Source: Granulicella sp.
Lineage (GTDB): Bacteria > Acidobacteriota > Terriglobia > Terriglobales > Acidobacteriaceae
Length of the DNA: 19,291 nucleotides
Direction: 5' to 3'
Assembly (NCBI GenBank): GCA_003133205.1
Contig: PKWK01000129.1
Location: 8,765 to 28,055 of the forward strand
Below the pieces are notes generated by a model that was not told the origin of the DNA, ran no database searches, and worked only from the letters and a program-made list of their open reading frames with translations. The position numbers and the translations under genes were made by a program. Each line of letters begins with the position of its first letter. Position 1 is the first letter of the stretch. Shown here piece after piece: positions 6,874 through 14,980 of the stretch.

Positions 6874-9333
6874 ATGACTAAACACTGGTTGACTAGGCAT
6901 CGACGCGCTCGGATCATCCGACTGACGGCTGGAGTAGCGGCGGTGTTATTGCTGGTGTGGAGGCTTGCACAGGGAGGCCAGGCTCCGTTGTCGCCGGTGG
7001 CCAACGCCTTTATCTGGGGAACGACATTCTTTGCAACGATCCTTCTGGTATGGCGTGAGCGGAACCAGACCGCCGCTCACCGCAGAGCCACGGAAGAGGA
7101 TGCGCGCTTTATTGCCGCAGCGGAGACGAGCCCGGATGCGTTCTTCATCTTCGACGCCGTAAGGAATACGGCGGGCGACATCGTGGATTTCCGGTTTGTC
7201 TATGTGAATTCGCATGCCGAGGAACTGCTGAAGACGCCGCGAACGAGACTGTTGAACCAGGACCTTTGCATGATTTTCCCCGAGAATCGGACGAGCGGAC
7301 ACTTCGACAAATATCGCAAGGTCGTTCTTTCAGGCGAGGCCTTGTCCGAGGAGTACGCCGTGCATCGCGCGGACGGCAGCGAAATCTGGCTGCGCCAGCG
7401 AGTCACCAAACTCGGCGATGGCGTGGCAATCACAACCAGCGATGCCACTGAAATCAAGGCCCGCGAAGAGCGTTACCAGAGCCTGTCGAATTTCAGCAAC
7501 TCGGTCTTTGAGAATGCTCCGTTCAGCATTATCGAGACAGATCTCAAGGGCGTAATCCAGGCGATGAACTCCGCGGCCGAAAGGCTGACCGGCTACAAGC
7601 GCGGAGACCTCGTCGGCAAGGTCGCGATCACCACCCTGCACGACCCAGTCGAGCTGAGCCGGCGGATCGATGAGACGCGGCCGCAGGAAAGATCCGAGGT
7701 CACCGGCTTCGATCTGCTTACGGCCAAGGCTGCTCACGGAGAGGACGACGAACGCGAATGGACCTATGTCCGGAATGACGGATCAACGCTGTCGGTGCAT
7801 GTCGCGGTCACAGCGATACGCGATGGCGCAGGCAAGGTCAGCGGGTTTATCGCGATCGCATCGGACATCACCGAACGAAAGCAATTGATGACGTACCTGA
7901 ACCACATGGCATCGCACGACCAGTTGACCGGTCTGCCGGGACGCACGCTGCTGCGCGAACGCATCGCGGATGCGATTGAGAAGGCGATGCTGCATGGGCG
8001 CAAGGTCGCGGTGTTTGTCATTGACCTCGACCACTTCAAGCGCATGAACGATTCGCTGGGCCACCGTGCGGGCGACAAGATCATCGTCGGAATGGCCGAA
8101 CGCATGCGCGAGTCCCTGCGGCGCTCGGACACGCTCGGACGCCTTGGCGGCGACGAGTTCGTCGTAGTGATGCCGCACATTGCCAACCTCACCGATGTGG
8201 AGCGGTGCGCGAAGAGGCTTGTCGATCGTGTGTCGAGCACTGCGGTGGTCGAAAACATGGAAGTCAACCTCACGGCCTCGGTCGGCGTGTGCGTCTATCC
8301 GGACTTTGCGGAGGACGTGGATAGCCTGCTCGAACGCGCCGATGCAGCGACCTACGCCGCGAAAGAAAGCGGCCGAAATCAGTATCAGGTGTTCTCCGAG
8401 GCAATGCTGAGGGAGTCCCAGGACCGGTTGTCGATGGACACCGCGCTGCGTCACGCGCTGGTTCGTGAGGAACTCTTCCTGCACTACCAGCCTCTGGTTT
8501 CGCTGACCACGGGCCGCGTGATTGGGATGGAATCCCTGCTGCGCTGGCATCATCCCAGGCTGGGTGTGATCTCGCCGGCGACCTTTATTCCGCTGGCCGA
8601 GGAGACTGGCCTGATCCTCGCCATCGGCGAGTGGGCGTTGAAACGCTCTTGCCAGCAGGCCAAGATTCTCTGCGACGAGCTGGGCATGGATCTCTCCGTG
8701 TCTGTCAATCTGTCGCCGCGGCAGTTTGAGCAGAGCAATCTGCTGCAGGTGATCGGCGAGGCGCTCTCGGCAAGCGGTCTGCCTCCGAAGAATCTGCAGG
8801 TGGAGTTGACCGAGAACACGCTGATGGTCAACTCATCGTCGAACCTCGAGAAACTACAGGAGATTCGCAAGCTCGGCACGCGGGTCGCGATCGATGACTT
8901 CGGAACGGGATTCTGCAGCTTCTCCTATCTCTTGCAGTATCCGGTCGACCGGCTGAAGATCGACCAGAGTTTCGTCATGAAGGCGGTGACGGAGCCGAAC
9001 GCTGCGACCGTCGTAAGGACGATCGTGGCGATGTCTCACCATCTCGGCATCAAGGTGATCGCTGAGGGGGTCGAGACGCCGGAGCAACTGCTATTCCTGG
9101 CTCAGCGGAAATGCGATGAAGCCCAGGGATACTACTTCTCGCGGCCTGTGCCGTTTGCGGGCTTTGCGGCGGCGGTAGACGCGATCCATCGCCTGTTCGA
9201 AGACCGCAAGCTGCTCGAGGAGTTGCGGGTCGCGTCCTCCGAGGGTGAGCCGAACGGGTACGAGGCCGACCAGGAGTTGGAGCAGCAGGGTTCCCAGTTC
9301 CGGCAGGACCAGGGAAAACAAGTCGTGATGTAG
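6874..9333 (+). CDS. Membrane PAS-PAS-GGDEF-EAL cyclic di-GMP protein
   Basis: Predicted 819-residue inner-membrane protein that could both make and degrade cyclic di-GMP. Two N-terminal helices (about 14-32 and 43-60) are followed by two PAS domains (about 80-195 and 205-345), a diguanylate cyclase domain and a phosphodiesterase domain. The cyclase motif G-G-D-E-F is intact at 425-429 with an R-x-x-D inhibitory site at 416-419. In the EAL domain the signature reads E-S-L (553-555), and N-L-S-P-R-Q-F, L-T-E-N, D-D-F-G-T-G, K-I-D and E-G-V-E-T are all present, so catalysis is plausible. The C-terminal 40 residues are charged and Gln-rich. I chose ATG 6874 (GGAAGGCAGG upstream) over an in-frame GTG at 6826. 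The PAS signal is unknown. Confidence 0.92.
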   Translation: MTKHWLTRHRRARIIRLTAGVAAVLLLVWRLAQGGQAPLSPVANAFIWGTTFFATILLVWRERNQTAAHRRATEEDARFIAAAETSPDAFFIFDAVRNTAGDIVDFRFVYVNSHAEELLKTPRTRLLNQDLCMIFPENRTSGHFDKYRKVVLSGEALSEEYAVHRADGSEIWLRQRVTKLGDGVAITTSDATEIKAREERYQSLSNFSNSVFENAPFSIIETDLKGVIQAMNSAAERLTGYKRGDLVGKVAITTLHDPVELSRRIDETRPQERSEVTGFDLLTAKAAHGEDDEREWTYVRNDGSTLSVHVAVTAIRDGAGKVSGFIAIASDITERKQLMTYLNHMASHDQLTGLPGRTLLRERIADAIEKAMLHGRKVAVFVIDLDHFKRMNDSLGHRAGDKIIVGMAERMRESLRRSDTLGRLGGDEFVVVMPHIANLTDVERCAKRLVDRVSSTAVVENMEVNLTASVGVCVYPDFAEDVDSLLERADAATYAAKESGRNQYQVFSEAMLRESQDRLSMDTALRHALVREELFLHYQPLVSLTTGRVIGMESLLRWHHPRLGVISPATFIPLAEETGLILAIGEWALKRSCQQAKILCDELGMDLSVSVNLSPRQFEQSNLLQVIGEALSASGLPPKNLQVELTENTLMVNSSSNLEKLQEIRKLGTRVAIDDFGTGFCSFSYLLQYPVDRLKIDQSFVMKAVTEPNAATVVRTIVAMSHHLGIKVIAEGVETPEQLLFLAQRKCDEAQGYYFSRPVPFAGFAAAVDAIHRLFEDRKLLEELRVASSEGEPNGYEADQELEQQGSQFRQDQGKQVVM

Positions 9334-9394
9334 ATTCTCACCGATCAGCATTCCTGCTGGCTGGCCGTCCCAAAATGCATACCCAGAGACTGAA

Positions 9395-9524
9395 GAGGGT
9401 GCTGAAAAAGTAGCCTCAGCGGAGGAAGTCTGACCTGCAGCGGCTAAAGCCGTATTGCAACTGCGACGTTTACGGCACGGGTGAACCCGTGCCCTTAAGC
9501 AAAACGGACTTTTTCAGCATCCTC
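9395..9524. repeat. 130-bp inverted-repeat element (MITE/REP-like)
   Basis: The ends are 17-bp inverted repeats with one mismatch: GAGGGTGCTGAAAAAGT at 9395-9411 and ACTTTTTCAGCATCCTC at 9508-9524. Inside are a small palindrome CGGCTAAAGCCG (9441-9452) and a perfect 8-bp stem with a TGAA loop (9474-9493). No open frame is seen inside and no target-site duplication is obvious. The GGCTAAAGCC core resembles intergenic palindromes I associate with acidobacterial genomes, which is memory and not a search result. It could also end transcription of the GGDEF-EAL gene. Confidence 0.6.
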
Positions 9525-9555
9525 CAAAGCCCATGTTGATAAGTGTGCCTATGGT

Positions 9556-9575
9556 GCCGGGAGTAAAGTCCCGGC
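9556..9575 (-). terminator. Hairpin downstream of pntB
   Basis: A perfect 7-bp stem GCCGGGA/TCCCGGC with loop GTAAAG, extendable by GGT/ACC past a small bulge, lies about 22 nt after the pntB stop. No T-run follows on the minus strand, so it may be a repeat hairpin or a Rho-assisted terminator and not a classical one. Confidence 0.35.
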
Positions 9576-9597
9576 TCACCTTGAAGCTGACGCCAGC

Positions 9598-10977
9598 TTA
9601 GACGTGCTGGATGGCCTGGGCCAGATGGGCGAGGCTGGCTTTGGCGTCGCCGTAGAGCATGGTGGTGCAGGCCTTGAAGAAGAGTGGATTCTCCAGCCCG
9701 GAGAAGCCGCGTCCCTGGCCGCGCTTGAGCACGATGACGCTGCGGGCGCGATCCACCTCAAGGATTGGCATGCCGGCGATGATGGATTTGGGATTGTCGC
9801 GGGCGTCCGGGTTGACGACGTCGTTGGCGCCAATCACGACGACCACGTCGGTGGAGGGGAATTCGGGATTGATCTGCTCCATCTCGTAGAGCGAGGAATA
9901 GGAGACATTGGCCTCGGCCAGCAGCACGTTCATATGACCGGGCATGCGTCCGGCGACGGGATGAATCGCGTACTTGACGGTGACGCCACGTCCCTCCAAC
10001 ACATCGGCAAGCTCGCGGACCGCGTGCTGGGCCTGTGCGGTGGCGAGGCCATATCCGGGGACGAAGACCACGCGATTGGCAAAGGCGAGTTGCATGGCCG
10101 CGTCTTCGAGATTGATTTCGCGCATCACTCCGCCTGTCTCGGTCGCGGCCTCCGCGATGACCGAGCCGAAGCCGCCGAACAGCACGTTGGTGATGGAGCG
10201 ATTCATTGCCTTGCACATGAGCACGGAGAGGATGAAGCCGGAGAAGCCGTCCAGCGTGCCGGCGATGATCAGCACGTTGTTGCCGAGGACGAAACCGGTT
10301 GCGGCCGCGGCCAGGCCGGCGTAGGAGTTCAGCAGCGACATGACGACCGGCATGTCGGCCGAGCCGATGGGGATGACCAGCATCACGCCGAAGACAAAGG
10401 CCAGGCCCAGCATGGTGTAGAAGACCGCCACGGTTTCGGGATGGATCCAGAAGGAGACGAAGCTGCCAATCATTCCGAGAAAGATGAGCAGGTTGATGGC
10501 GTTCTGGCCGCGGAACTGGATGGGCTTGCCGCGGATGACGCCTTGCAACTTGCCTGCTGCTATAAGCGAGCCCGTGGTGGTGAGCGCGCCCAGCATGACT
10601 TCGAAGCCGAGTGCGCCGCGCGTGATGACGCCCATCTCCGAGCCGTGTGTGAGGAACTCGCCGACGCCGACCAGGGCGGCGGCAAAGGCGCCGAAGGCGT
10701 GGGAGAGCGCGGTCCGCTGCGGCATTGCGGTCATGGGGACGGAGACCGCCATCCAACCACCGATCAGCGAGCCGAGGGTAAGGCCGGCGATGATCCAGCC
10801 CCAGGTGACGACGTGCTGGCCGACCAGCGTGCCGATGATGGCGGCGAACATTCCGGCTTCGGCGAGGAACATGCCGCGGCGGGCCGTCTCCGGGCGCGAC
10901 ATGCCTTTGAGGCTGAGGACGAAGAGGATGGAGGCGAGGAGGTAGGTGGCCTCCATGAAGTAGGATTCGACGCTCAT
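9598..10977 (-). CDS. pntB: NAD(P) transhydrogenase subunit beta
   Basis: Predicted 459-residue beta subunit of the proton-translocating transhydrogenase, an inner-membrane enzyme that uses the proton gradient to reduce NADP+ with NADH. The N-terminal two thirds are a series of membrane helices, with A-D-M-P-V-V-M-S-L-L-N-S-Y-A-G-L-A-A-A near 207-226. The C-terminal NADP(H)-binding domain shows P-G-Y-G-L-A-T-A-Q-A-Q-H near 304-315, H-P-V-A-G-R-M-P-G-H-M-N-V-L-L-A-E-A and G-A-N-D-V-V-N-P. Length fits the family. The ATG overlaps the pntAb stop by 4 nt (ATGA), so translation is probably coupled. Confidence 0.96.
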   Translation of the reverse strand: MSVESYFMEATYLLASILFVLSLKGMSRPETARRGMFLAEAGMFAAIIGTLVGQHVVTWGWIIAGLTLGSLIGGWMAVSVPMTAMPQRTALSHAFGAFAAALVGVGEFLTHGSEMGVITRGALGFEVMLGALTTTGSLIAAGKLQGVIRGKPIQFRGQNAINLLIFLGMIGSFVSFWIHPETVAVFYTMLGLAFVFGVMLVIPIGSADMPVVMSLLNSYAGLAAAATGFVLGNNVLIIAGTLDGFSGFILSVLMCKAMNRSITNVLFGGFGSVIAEAATETGGVMREINLEDAAMQLAFANRVVFVPGYGLATAQAQHAVRELADVLEGRGVTVKYAIHPVAGRMPGHMNVLLAEANVSYSSLYEMEQINPEFPSTDVVVVIGANDVVNPDARDNPKSIIAGMPILEVDRARSVIVLKRGQGRGFSGLENPLFFKACTTMLYGDAKASLAHLAQAIQHV

Positions 10978-11294
10978 TTGGACCCCGGCGCTTTGGGGGC
11001 GTTGGAATCGAGGCGCTTGCCGAACATCTTCAGCATGCGATCGGTGATGCCGAATCCACCGACCACGTTGATGGTGGCCGCGGTGACGGCGACGAAGCCG
11101 AGGATGTGCGCGAGCCGTGAACTGCCCGCTCCGGCCAGCACCAGTGAGCCGATCAGCGAGATGCCGGAGATGGCATTGGTGGCCGACATCAACGGCGTGT
11201 GCAGCAGAGGCGGCACGCGGCTGATGACCTGGTAGCCCAGGAAGGCGGCGAGTGCGAAGACGTAGACCGAAGCGATCAGGACTGCGGGATTCAT
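10974..11294 (-). CDS. pntAb: NAD(P) transhydrogenase subunit alpha part 2
   Basis: Predicted 106-residue membrane part of the alpha subunit, separate from the NAD-binding part as in Rhodospirillum-type three-gene systems. About three helices are visible: A-V-L-I-A-S-V-Y-V-F-A-L near the N-terminus, the conserved P-P-L-L-H-T-P-L-M-S-A-T-N-A-I-S-G segment, and I-L-G-F-V-A-V-T-A-A-T-I-N-V-V-G-G-F with T-D-R-M-L following. ATG 11294 has GAGAGG upstream at proper spacing and gives the normal length; an open frame reaches further upstream but overlaps pntAa. It starts 13 nt after pntAa and overlaps pntB. Confidence 0.95.
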   Translation of the reverse strand: MNPAVLIASVYVFALAAFLGYQVISRVPPLLHTPLMSATNAISGISLIGSLVLAGAGSSRLAHILGFVAVTAATINVVGGFGITDRMLKMFGKRLDSNAPKAPGSK

Positions 11295-11307
11295 AGGCCT
11301 CTCAGGT

Positions 11308-12468
11308 TCACGACGATTGGGTATGCGCGGCTGCGTAAGCTTCCAACGCCTCGACCACGCGCGGGTTGACGGCCTTGCCCTGATGGGCCACGCAGGAGCC
11401 GCTGATGATCTCGTCGTCCATGTCGAGATGGAGGGCGCCATCCTTGACGAGGAGGGCGAGGAAGTTGGTGATGTTGCGCGAATAGAGCTGGCTGGCGTGG
11501 CCGGGGACGGTGGCGGGCAGGTTGAGCGGGGCGAAGAGGGTGACCCCGTTGTGGACCTGGGTTTCGCCGGGCCGGGTCAGCTCGCAGTTCCCTCCACCGG
11601 CGGCTGCGAGGTCGACGAGGATGGTGCCGGGGCGCATGTTCTCGACGGCGTCGCGTCGGAGGAGGAGAGGAGATCGACGACCGGGGACCTGCGCGGTGGT
11701 GATGATGACGTCGGCGGTCTTCGCGGTTTTGGCGATCAGGTCGCGGCCTCGCTCAAGCGCCTCCTCGCTGAGTTCCTTGGCGTAGCCGCCCTTGTCTTCG
11801 GTCGCGATGCCGCCGAGGTCCACATCGAGGAACTTCGCCCCCAGCGAGCGGACTTGTTCTCCGGCAGCGGCGCGGACGTCGTAGGCCTCGACGACAGCGC
11901 CGAGGCGGCGGGCGGTGGCGATTGCCTGCAAGCCGGCGACGCCGGCACCGATGACGAAGACTTTGGCCGGGGCGATGGTTCCGGCTGCGGTCATGAGCAT
12001 GGGAAAGAGGCGCGGGAGGGTGTCTGCGGCGAGGATGACGGCCTTGTAGCCGGCGACGGTGGCCATCGACGACAAGGCGTCTATGGCCTGCGCACGGGTG
12101 ATGCGCGGGACGAGTTCGACGGCGAGGAGGGTGACGCCGGACTCGATTGCCGGGAGCAGGGCGGCGGGATGGTCGAGCGGGCGGAGGAAGCCGATGGCGA
12201 TGGCGCCGGGCTTGATCCGTCGTTGATCTTCGGCGGGTGGGGCGTTGACCACGGGCAGAATATCGGCCGAGGAGAGCAGGCTGGCGCGATCGCTGGTCAG
12301 AGTGGCTCCTGCCAGCGCGTACGCCTCGTCGCTGTGACCCGATGCCAGCCCGGCACCGGATTCGACGGCAATCTCAAGTCCCTTGGCAATGAGGGACTTG
12401 ACGGCGTCTGGGAGCAGGGCGACTCGAGTCTCCCCGGGCGCGGCTTCTTTCAGGACTGCAAGGCGCAA
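11308..12468 (-). CDS. pntAa: NAD(P) transhydrogenase subunit alpha part 1
   Basis: Predicted 386-residue soluble NAD(H)-binding subunit. It begins with the family-typical M-R-L-A-V-L-K-E-(x)n-E-T-R-V-A-L-L-P-D. The Rossmann nucleotide motif V-I-G-A-G-V-A-G-L-Q-A-I-A-T-A is near 170-184, followed by A-Y-D-V-R-A-A-A-G-E-Q-V. R-S-P-L-L-L near 265 and the P-G-T-I-L-V-D-L-A-A-A-G-G-G-N-C-E segment are as expected. No membrane helices, consistent with a split alpha subunit. The start codon is TTG, 6 nt after a strong GGAGGA; an ATG 5 nt upstream is out of frame and would give only seven codons. It is the first gene of the operon. Confidence 0.94.
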   Translation of the reverse strand: MRLAVLKEAAPGETRVALLPDAVKSLIAKGLEIAVESGAGLASGHSDEAYALAGATLTSDRASLLSSADILPVVNAPPAEDQRRIKPGAIAIGFLRPLDHPAALLPAIESGVTLLAVELVPRITRAQAIDALSSMATVAGYKAVILAADTLPRLFPMLMTAAGTIAPAKVFVIGAGVAGLQAIATARRLGAVVEAYDVRAAAGEQVRSLGAKFLDVDLGGIATEDKGGYAKELSEEALERGRDLIAKTAKTADVIITTAQVPGRRSPLLLRRDAVENMRPGTILVDLAAAGGGNCELTRPGETQVHNGVTLFAPLNLPATVPGHASQLYSRNITNFLALLVKDGALHLDMDDEIISGSCVAHQGKAVNPRVVEALEAYAAAHTQSS

Positions 12469-12640
12469 GACATGTCCTCCAGGTTGTTAGCTCCGAGATG
12501 CTACGCCCCCGCAAACGGAGTTGTCGCCCGTAGCTGCCATAATTCCCAATTCCTGTGTTTTCTGACCTAGGATAGGTGCGATCCACCGTGGTGGCTGTGA
12601 TAGATGTCACCGGGGGGATCCGCTTCTATGACTTCTTAAC

Positions 12641-12668
12641 TTCTTGCGGGAGACTGCCCAGTTATACT
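12641..12668 (+). promoter_or_regulatory. Possible promoter for the kinase gene
   Basis: TTCTTG at 12641-12646 and TATACT at 12663-12668 are separated by 16 bp. The -10 is good and the -35 poor. Transcription would start about 70 nt before the kinase ATG. An inverted repeat CCACC-GT-GGTGG lies upstream at 12583-12594, between this promoter and pntAa, and could be an operator for either gene. Confidence 0.3.
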
Positions 12669-12742
12669 CAAAGCTATCCGCCGTGTGGCCATGGAGGTCA
12701 GTCTTGAACGCCAGGAACGTCCGGACCTAAGAAAGCGAGCCC

Positions 12743-13720
12743 ATGAGCCTCTCCGCAACTCTTGAAACCGGCCAGGAACTTGACCACTTCCGCATCGAAG
12801 CTCCGGTCGCCGAGAGCGGAATGGCGTCCATTTTTCGGGCGACTGATCTGCGCGACGGCAAGCAGGTTGCGCTGAAGGTTCCACACTTCGCGATGGAGGC
12901 GGACCCGGGGCTGTTTGACCGTTTTATGCGCGAGGAGGCGATCGGCATCGCGCTCGATCACCCCAATGTGATGCGCATCTACCCGGTCGAAGATCGGTCG
13001 CGGGTTTACATGGCGATGGAGTGGTTGGAGGGTCGGCTGCTGCGGCAGGTGATGTACGAAGTGGGCAAGATGCCGACGGAGCGGGCGATCCACATCACGC
13101 TGGGAATCCTCAATGCGCTGGAGTATATCCATAAAAACGGCGTCGTCCATCGCGACCTGAAGCCGGAGAACATCATGCTGGATCCGCAGGACGGGATCAA
13201 GCTGATCGACTTTGGGATTGCGTCGCAGGCGGGTGCGAAGCGGCTGACGTACGCGGGCTTCACCCAGGCGTTGGGCAGCCCGGACTATATCTCTCCGGAG
13301 CAGGTCAAGGGCAAACGCGGGGATGCGCGCTCCGACCTGTACGCGGTTGGGGTGATGCTGTACGAGATGCTGTCCGGCAAGACGCCCTTCTCCGGGCCGT
13401 CGCCCCTGGCGGTGATGAACGACCGGCTGATCAATCATCCGCTGCCCCCGCGCGAGGCCGAGCCAAGCATCAGTCCGCAGTTGCAGGAAGTGCTCTACCG
13501 GGCGCTGGAGCGGGAGCCTAAGAACCGCTATCCTTCGGCCCATTCTTTTGCACAGGATCTGGAGCATCTGGATCAGGTCGGGGTGGCAGAGAGGTCGGAG
13601 CTGACGGACTGGAAGAAGCGCCGTTCCGGCACGTTGAGGAACATCCTCTACAAAGTTGGGCTGGCGTTGATTCCATTTGCTCTATTTGGGGCGATGCTTC
13701 TGCTGGCGCGCCACCGGTAA
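12743..13720 (+). CDS. Membrane-anchored Ser/Thr protein kinase (Hanks type)
   Basis: Predicted 325-residue bacterial Hanks-type kinase. The P-loop region A-E-S-G-M-A-S (23-29) has a non-canonical first glycine. V-A-L-K gives the ATP lysine Lys45, and Glu64 or Glu65 is the likely helix-C partner. The catalytic loop H-R-D-L-K-P-E-N is at 136-143 (Asp138), D-F-G at 156-158, G-S-P-D-Y-I-S-P-E at 178-186 and S-D-L-Y-A-V-G at 197-203. All catalytic residues are present. After the kinase domain come a basic K-K-R-R stretch and one membrane helix (about 301-322) with only three residues beyond, so it is tail-anchored with no external sensor domain. Targets are unknown; neighbours on either side are metabolic (transhydrogenase, glutamine synthetases). 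Confidence 0.93.
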   Translation: MSLSATLETGQELDHFRIEAPVAESGMASIFRATDLRDGKQVALKVPHFAMEADPGLFDRFMREEAIGIALDHPNVMRIYPVEDRSRVYMAMEWLEGRLLRQVMYEVGKMPTERAIHITLGILNALEYIHKNGVVHRDLKPENIMLDPQDGIKLIDFGIASQAGAKRLTYAGFTQALGSPDYISPEQVKGKRGDARSDLYAVGVMLYEMLSGKTPFSGPSPLAVMNDRLINHPLPPREAEPSISPQLQEVLYRALEREPKNRYPSAHSFAQDLEHLDQVGVAERSELTDWKKRRSGTLRNILYKVGLALIPFALFGAMLLLARHR

Positions 13721-13753
13721 GGGATACTTCAGTCACGGAACATCTTGACGGCA

Positions 13754-13831
13754 AATCTTCATGGATTCTTTATGTCCTGCCCGCTAGGTTGGATATGTAC
13801 CCCCAACCTTAGAAACCCTTTGCAGGGAGGA
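13754..13831 (+). promoter_or_regulatory. glnII leader, shared with the glnA leader
   Basis: About 58 of 78 aligned positions match 14981-15057 by hand alignment, with one single-base gap. Common words include AATCTT, ATTC, CCGCTAG, TGTACCCC, ACCTT, TTTGC and GGGAGGA. Two boxes, TCTTCAT at 13756 and TCTTTAT at 13767, are 11 bp apart. TAGGTT at 13785-13790 could be a -10, without a proper -35, as in activator-dependent promoters. In this copy AGGTTGG (13786-13792) and CCAACCT (13803-13809) could also pair. Confidence 0.6.
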
Positions 13832-13843
13832 GTCCGCACGACT

Positions 13844-14866
13844 ATGACTAAATACAAACTCGAATACATCTGGCTCGACGGCAACAAGCCTGTTCCCAGC
13901 CTGCGCGGCAAAACTCAACTCAAGTCATTTGAAAAGACACCCACCCTTGCTGACATGCCCCTTTGGGGTTTTGATGGCAGTTCCACGATGCAGGCCGAGG
14001 GCAAAAGCTCTGACCGCATTCTGAAGCCGGTGGCCCTGTATCCGGATGCGAGCCGCAAGGACGCGTTTATCGTTCTGAGCGAAGTCATGCACCCGGATGG
14101 CACTCCGCACTCCACCAATTACCGCGCAACGATCGAGAACGACCCCGACCTGTGGGTTGGTTTTGAGCAGGAGTACTTCCTCTACAAGGATGGGCGGCCC
14201 CTCGGCTTCCCGGAAGAGGGCTACCCTGGTCCCCAAGGCCCCTACTACTGCGGCGTTGGCTACAAGTACATGAGCAGCATCGCGCGTCAGATCGTCGAAG
14301 AGCACCTGGAGCTGTGTCTTGCCGCAGGGATCAATCACGAAGGCATCAACGCGGAAGTCGCGAAGGGCCAGTGGGAGTTCCAGATCTTTGCCAAGGGCTC
14401 CGCCAAGGCGGCCGATGACCTGTGGACCGCTCGCTATCTGATGGCGCGTCTCTGCGAGAAGTACGAGGTCGATTTCCAGTTGTATTGCAAGCCTATCAAG
14501 GGCGACTGGAATGGATCGGGCATGCATACGAACTTCTCCACAAAGTACCTGCGTGACGTTGGCGGCAAGGAATACTTTGAAGACCTCATGAAGGCATTCG
14601 AGGACAACATCGCAGCGCACATCGAGGTGTATGGCCCGGATAATCATCTGCGCTTGACCGGTCTGCACGAAACGCAGGCTATCGACAAGTTCAGCTATGG
14701 TTTGTCCGATCGTGGTGCGTCGATCCGGCTACCAGTGAACTTCATCAAGAACGGTTACAAGGGCTATCTGGAAGATCGCCGGCCGAACTCGGAAGGCGAT
14801 CCGTACCAGATCGTCTCGCGCATTCTGAAGACGGTCAACACGGCCCAAGTGCCTGTGCTCGTGTAG
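13844..14866 (+). CDS. glnII: Glutamine synthetase type II
   Basis: Predicted 340-residue GSII, the class typical of eukaryotes and some bacteria, which joins ammonium to glutamate using ATP. The N-terminal W-G-F-D-G-S-S-T-M-Q-A motif is at 41-51 with S-D-R-I-L-K-P-V after it. Metal ligands are in G-F-E-Q-E-Y-F (106-112) and in A-E-V-A-K-G-Q-W-E-F (170-179), both intact. N-G-S-G-M-H-T-N is at 223-230, S-D-R-G-A-S-I-R-L-P at 288-297 and E-D-R-R-P-N-S-E-G-D-P-Y at 310-321. It looks fully functional. ATG 13844 follows GGGAGGA by 12 nt, a rather long spacing, and gives the family's normal N-terminus; an in-frame ATG at 13745 would read through the conserved leader. A long hairpin separates it from glnA. 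Confidence 0.95.
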   Translation: MTKYKLEYIWLDGNKPVPSLRGKTQLKSFEKTPTLADMPLWGFDGSSTMQAEGKSSDRILKPVALYPDASRKDAFIVLSEVMHPDGTPHSTNYRATIENDPDLWVGFEQEYFLYKDGRPLGFPEEGYPGPQGPYYCGVGYKYMSSIARQIVEEHLELCLAAGINHEGINAEVAKGQWEFQIFAKGSAKAADDLWTARYLMARLCEKYEVDFQLYCKPIKGDWNGSGMHTNFSTKYLRDVGGKEYFEDLMKAFEDNIAAHIEVYGPDNHLRLTGLHETQAIDKFSYGLSDRGASIRLPVNFIKNGYKGYLEDRRPNSEGDPYQIVSRILKTVNTAQVPVLV

Positions 14867-14895
14867 CGCAACGAGTTGGGCAAGTATCTCGCAGC

Positions 14896-14953
14896 AATCA
14901 GGGTGTGGGCAGTGGGAAGCGCGCTTTGCTTTCCACTTCTCCACACCCTGATT
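14896..14953 (+). terminator. Long hairpin between glnII and glnA
   Basis: A perfect 13-bp outer stem (AATCAGGGTGTGG at 14896-14908 with CCACACCCTGATT at 14941-14953) encloses an inner stem of about 10 bp (14911-14920 with 14928-14937, one G-T pair) and a 7-nt loop. It begins 30 nt after the glnII stop. The sequence that follows is not a T-run, so it may be a Rho-type terminator, an mRNA 3'-end stabiliser or a small mobile palindrome. Confidence 0.6.
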
Positions 14954-14980
14954 CGATTTCGAAACGCGCTCGCGCGGCGG

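Noticed and set aside
9604..11235. 543-codon open frame on the plus strand opposite pntB and pntAb
   Set aside because: It is rich in Gly, His, Asp and Glu as expected of the antisense of GC-rich membrane protein genes; the minus-strand genes have full family motifs and coupled starts.
11317..12570. Long plus-strand frame opposite pntAa
   Set aside because: Antisense shadow of a gene with clear Rossmann and transhydrogenase motifs; no family motif on the plus strand.
12624..12650. TTCTT boxes before the kinase gene as another target of the phased-box regulator
   Set aside because: Spacings are 9 and 8 bp, not 11, and the match is weak.
13805..13831. Possible sigma-54 (-24/-12) promoter in the glnII and glnA leaders because of TTTGC
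   Set aside because: The required GG at 10 nt upstream of GC is TA in one leader and TG in the other, and the site would lie directly on the ribosome binding site.
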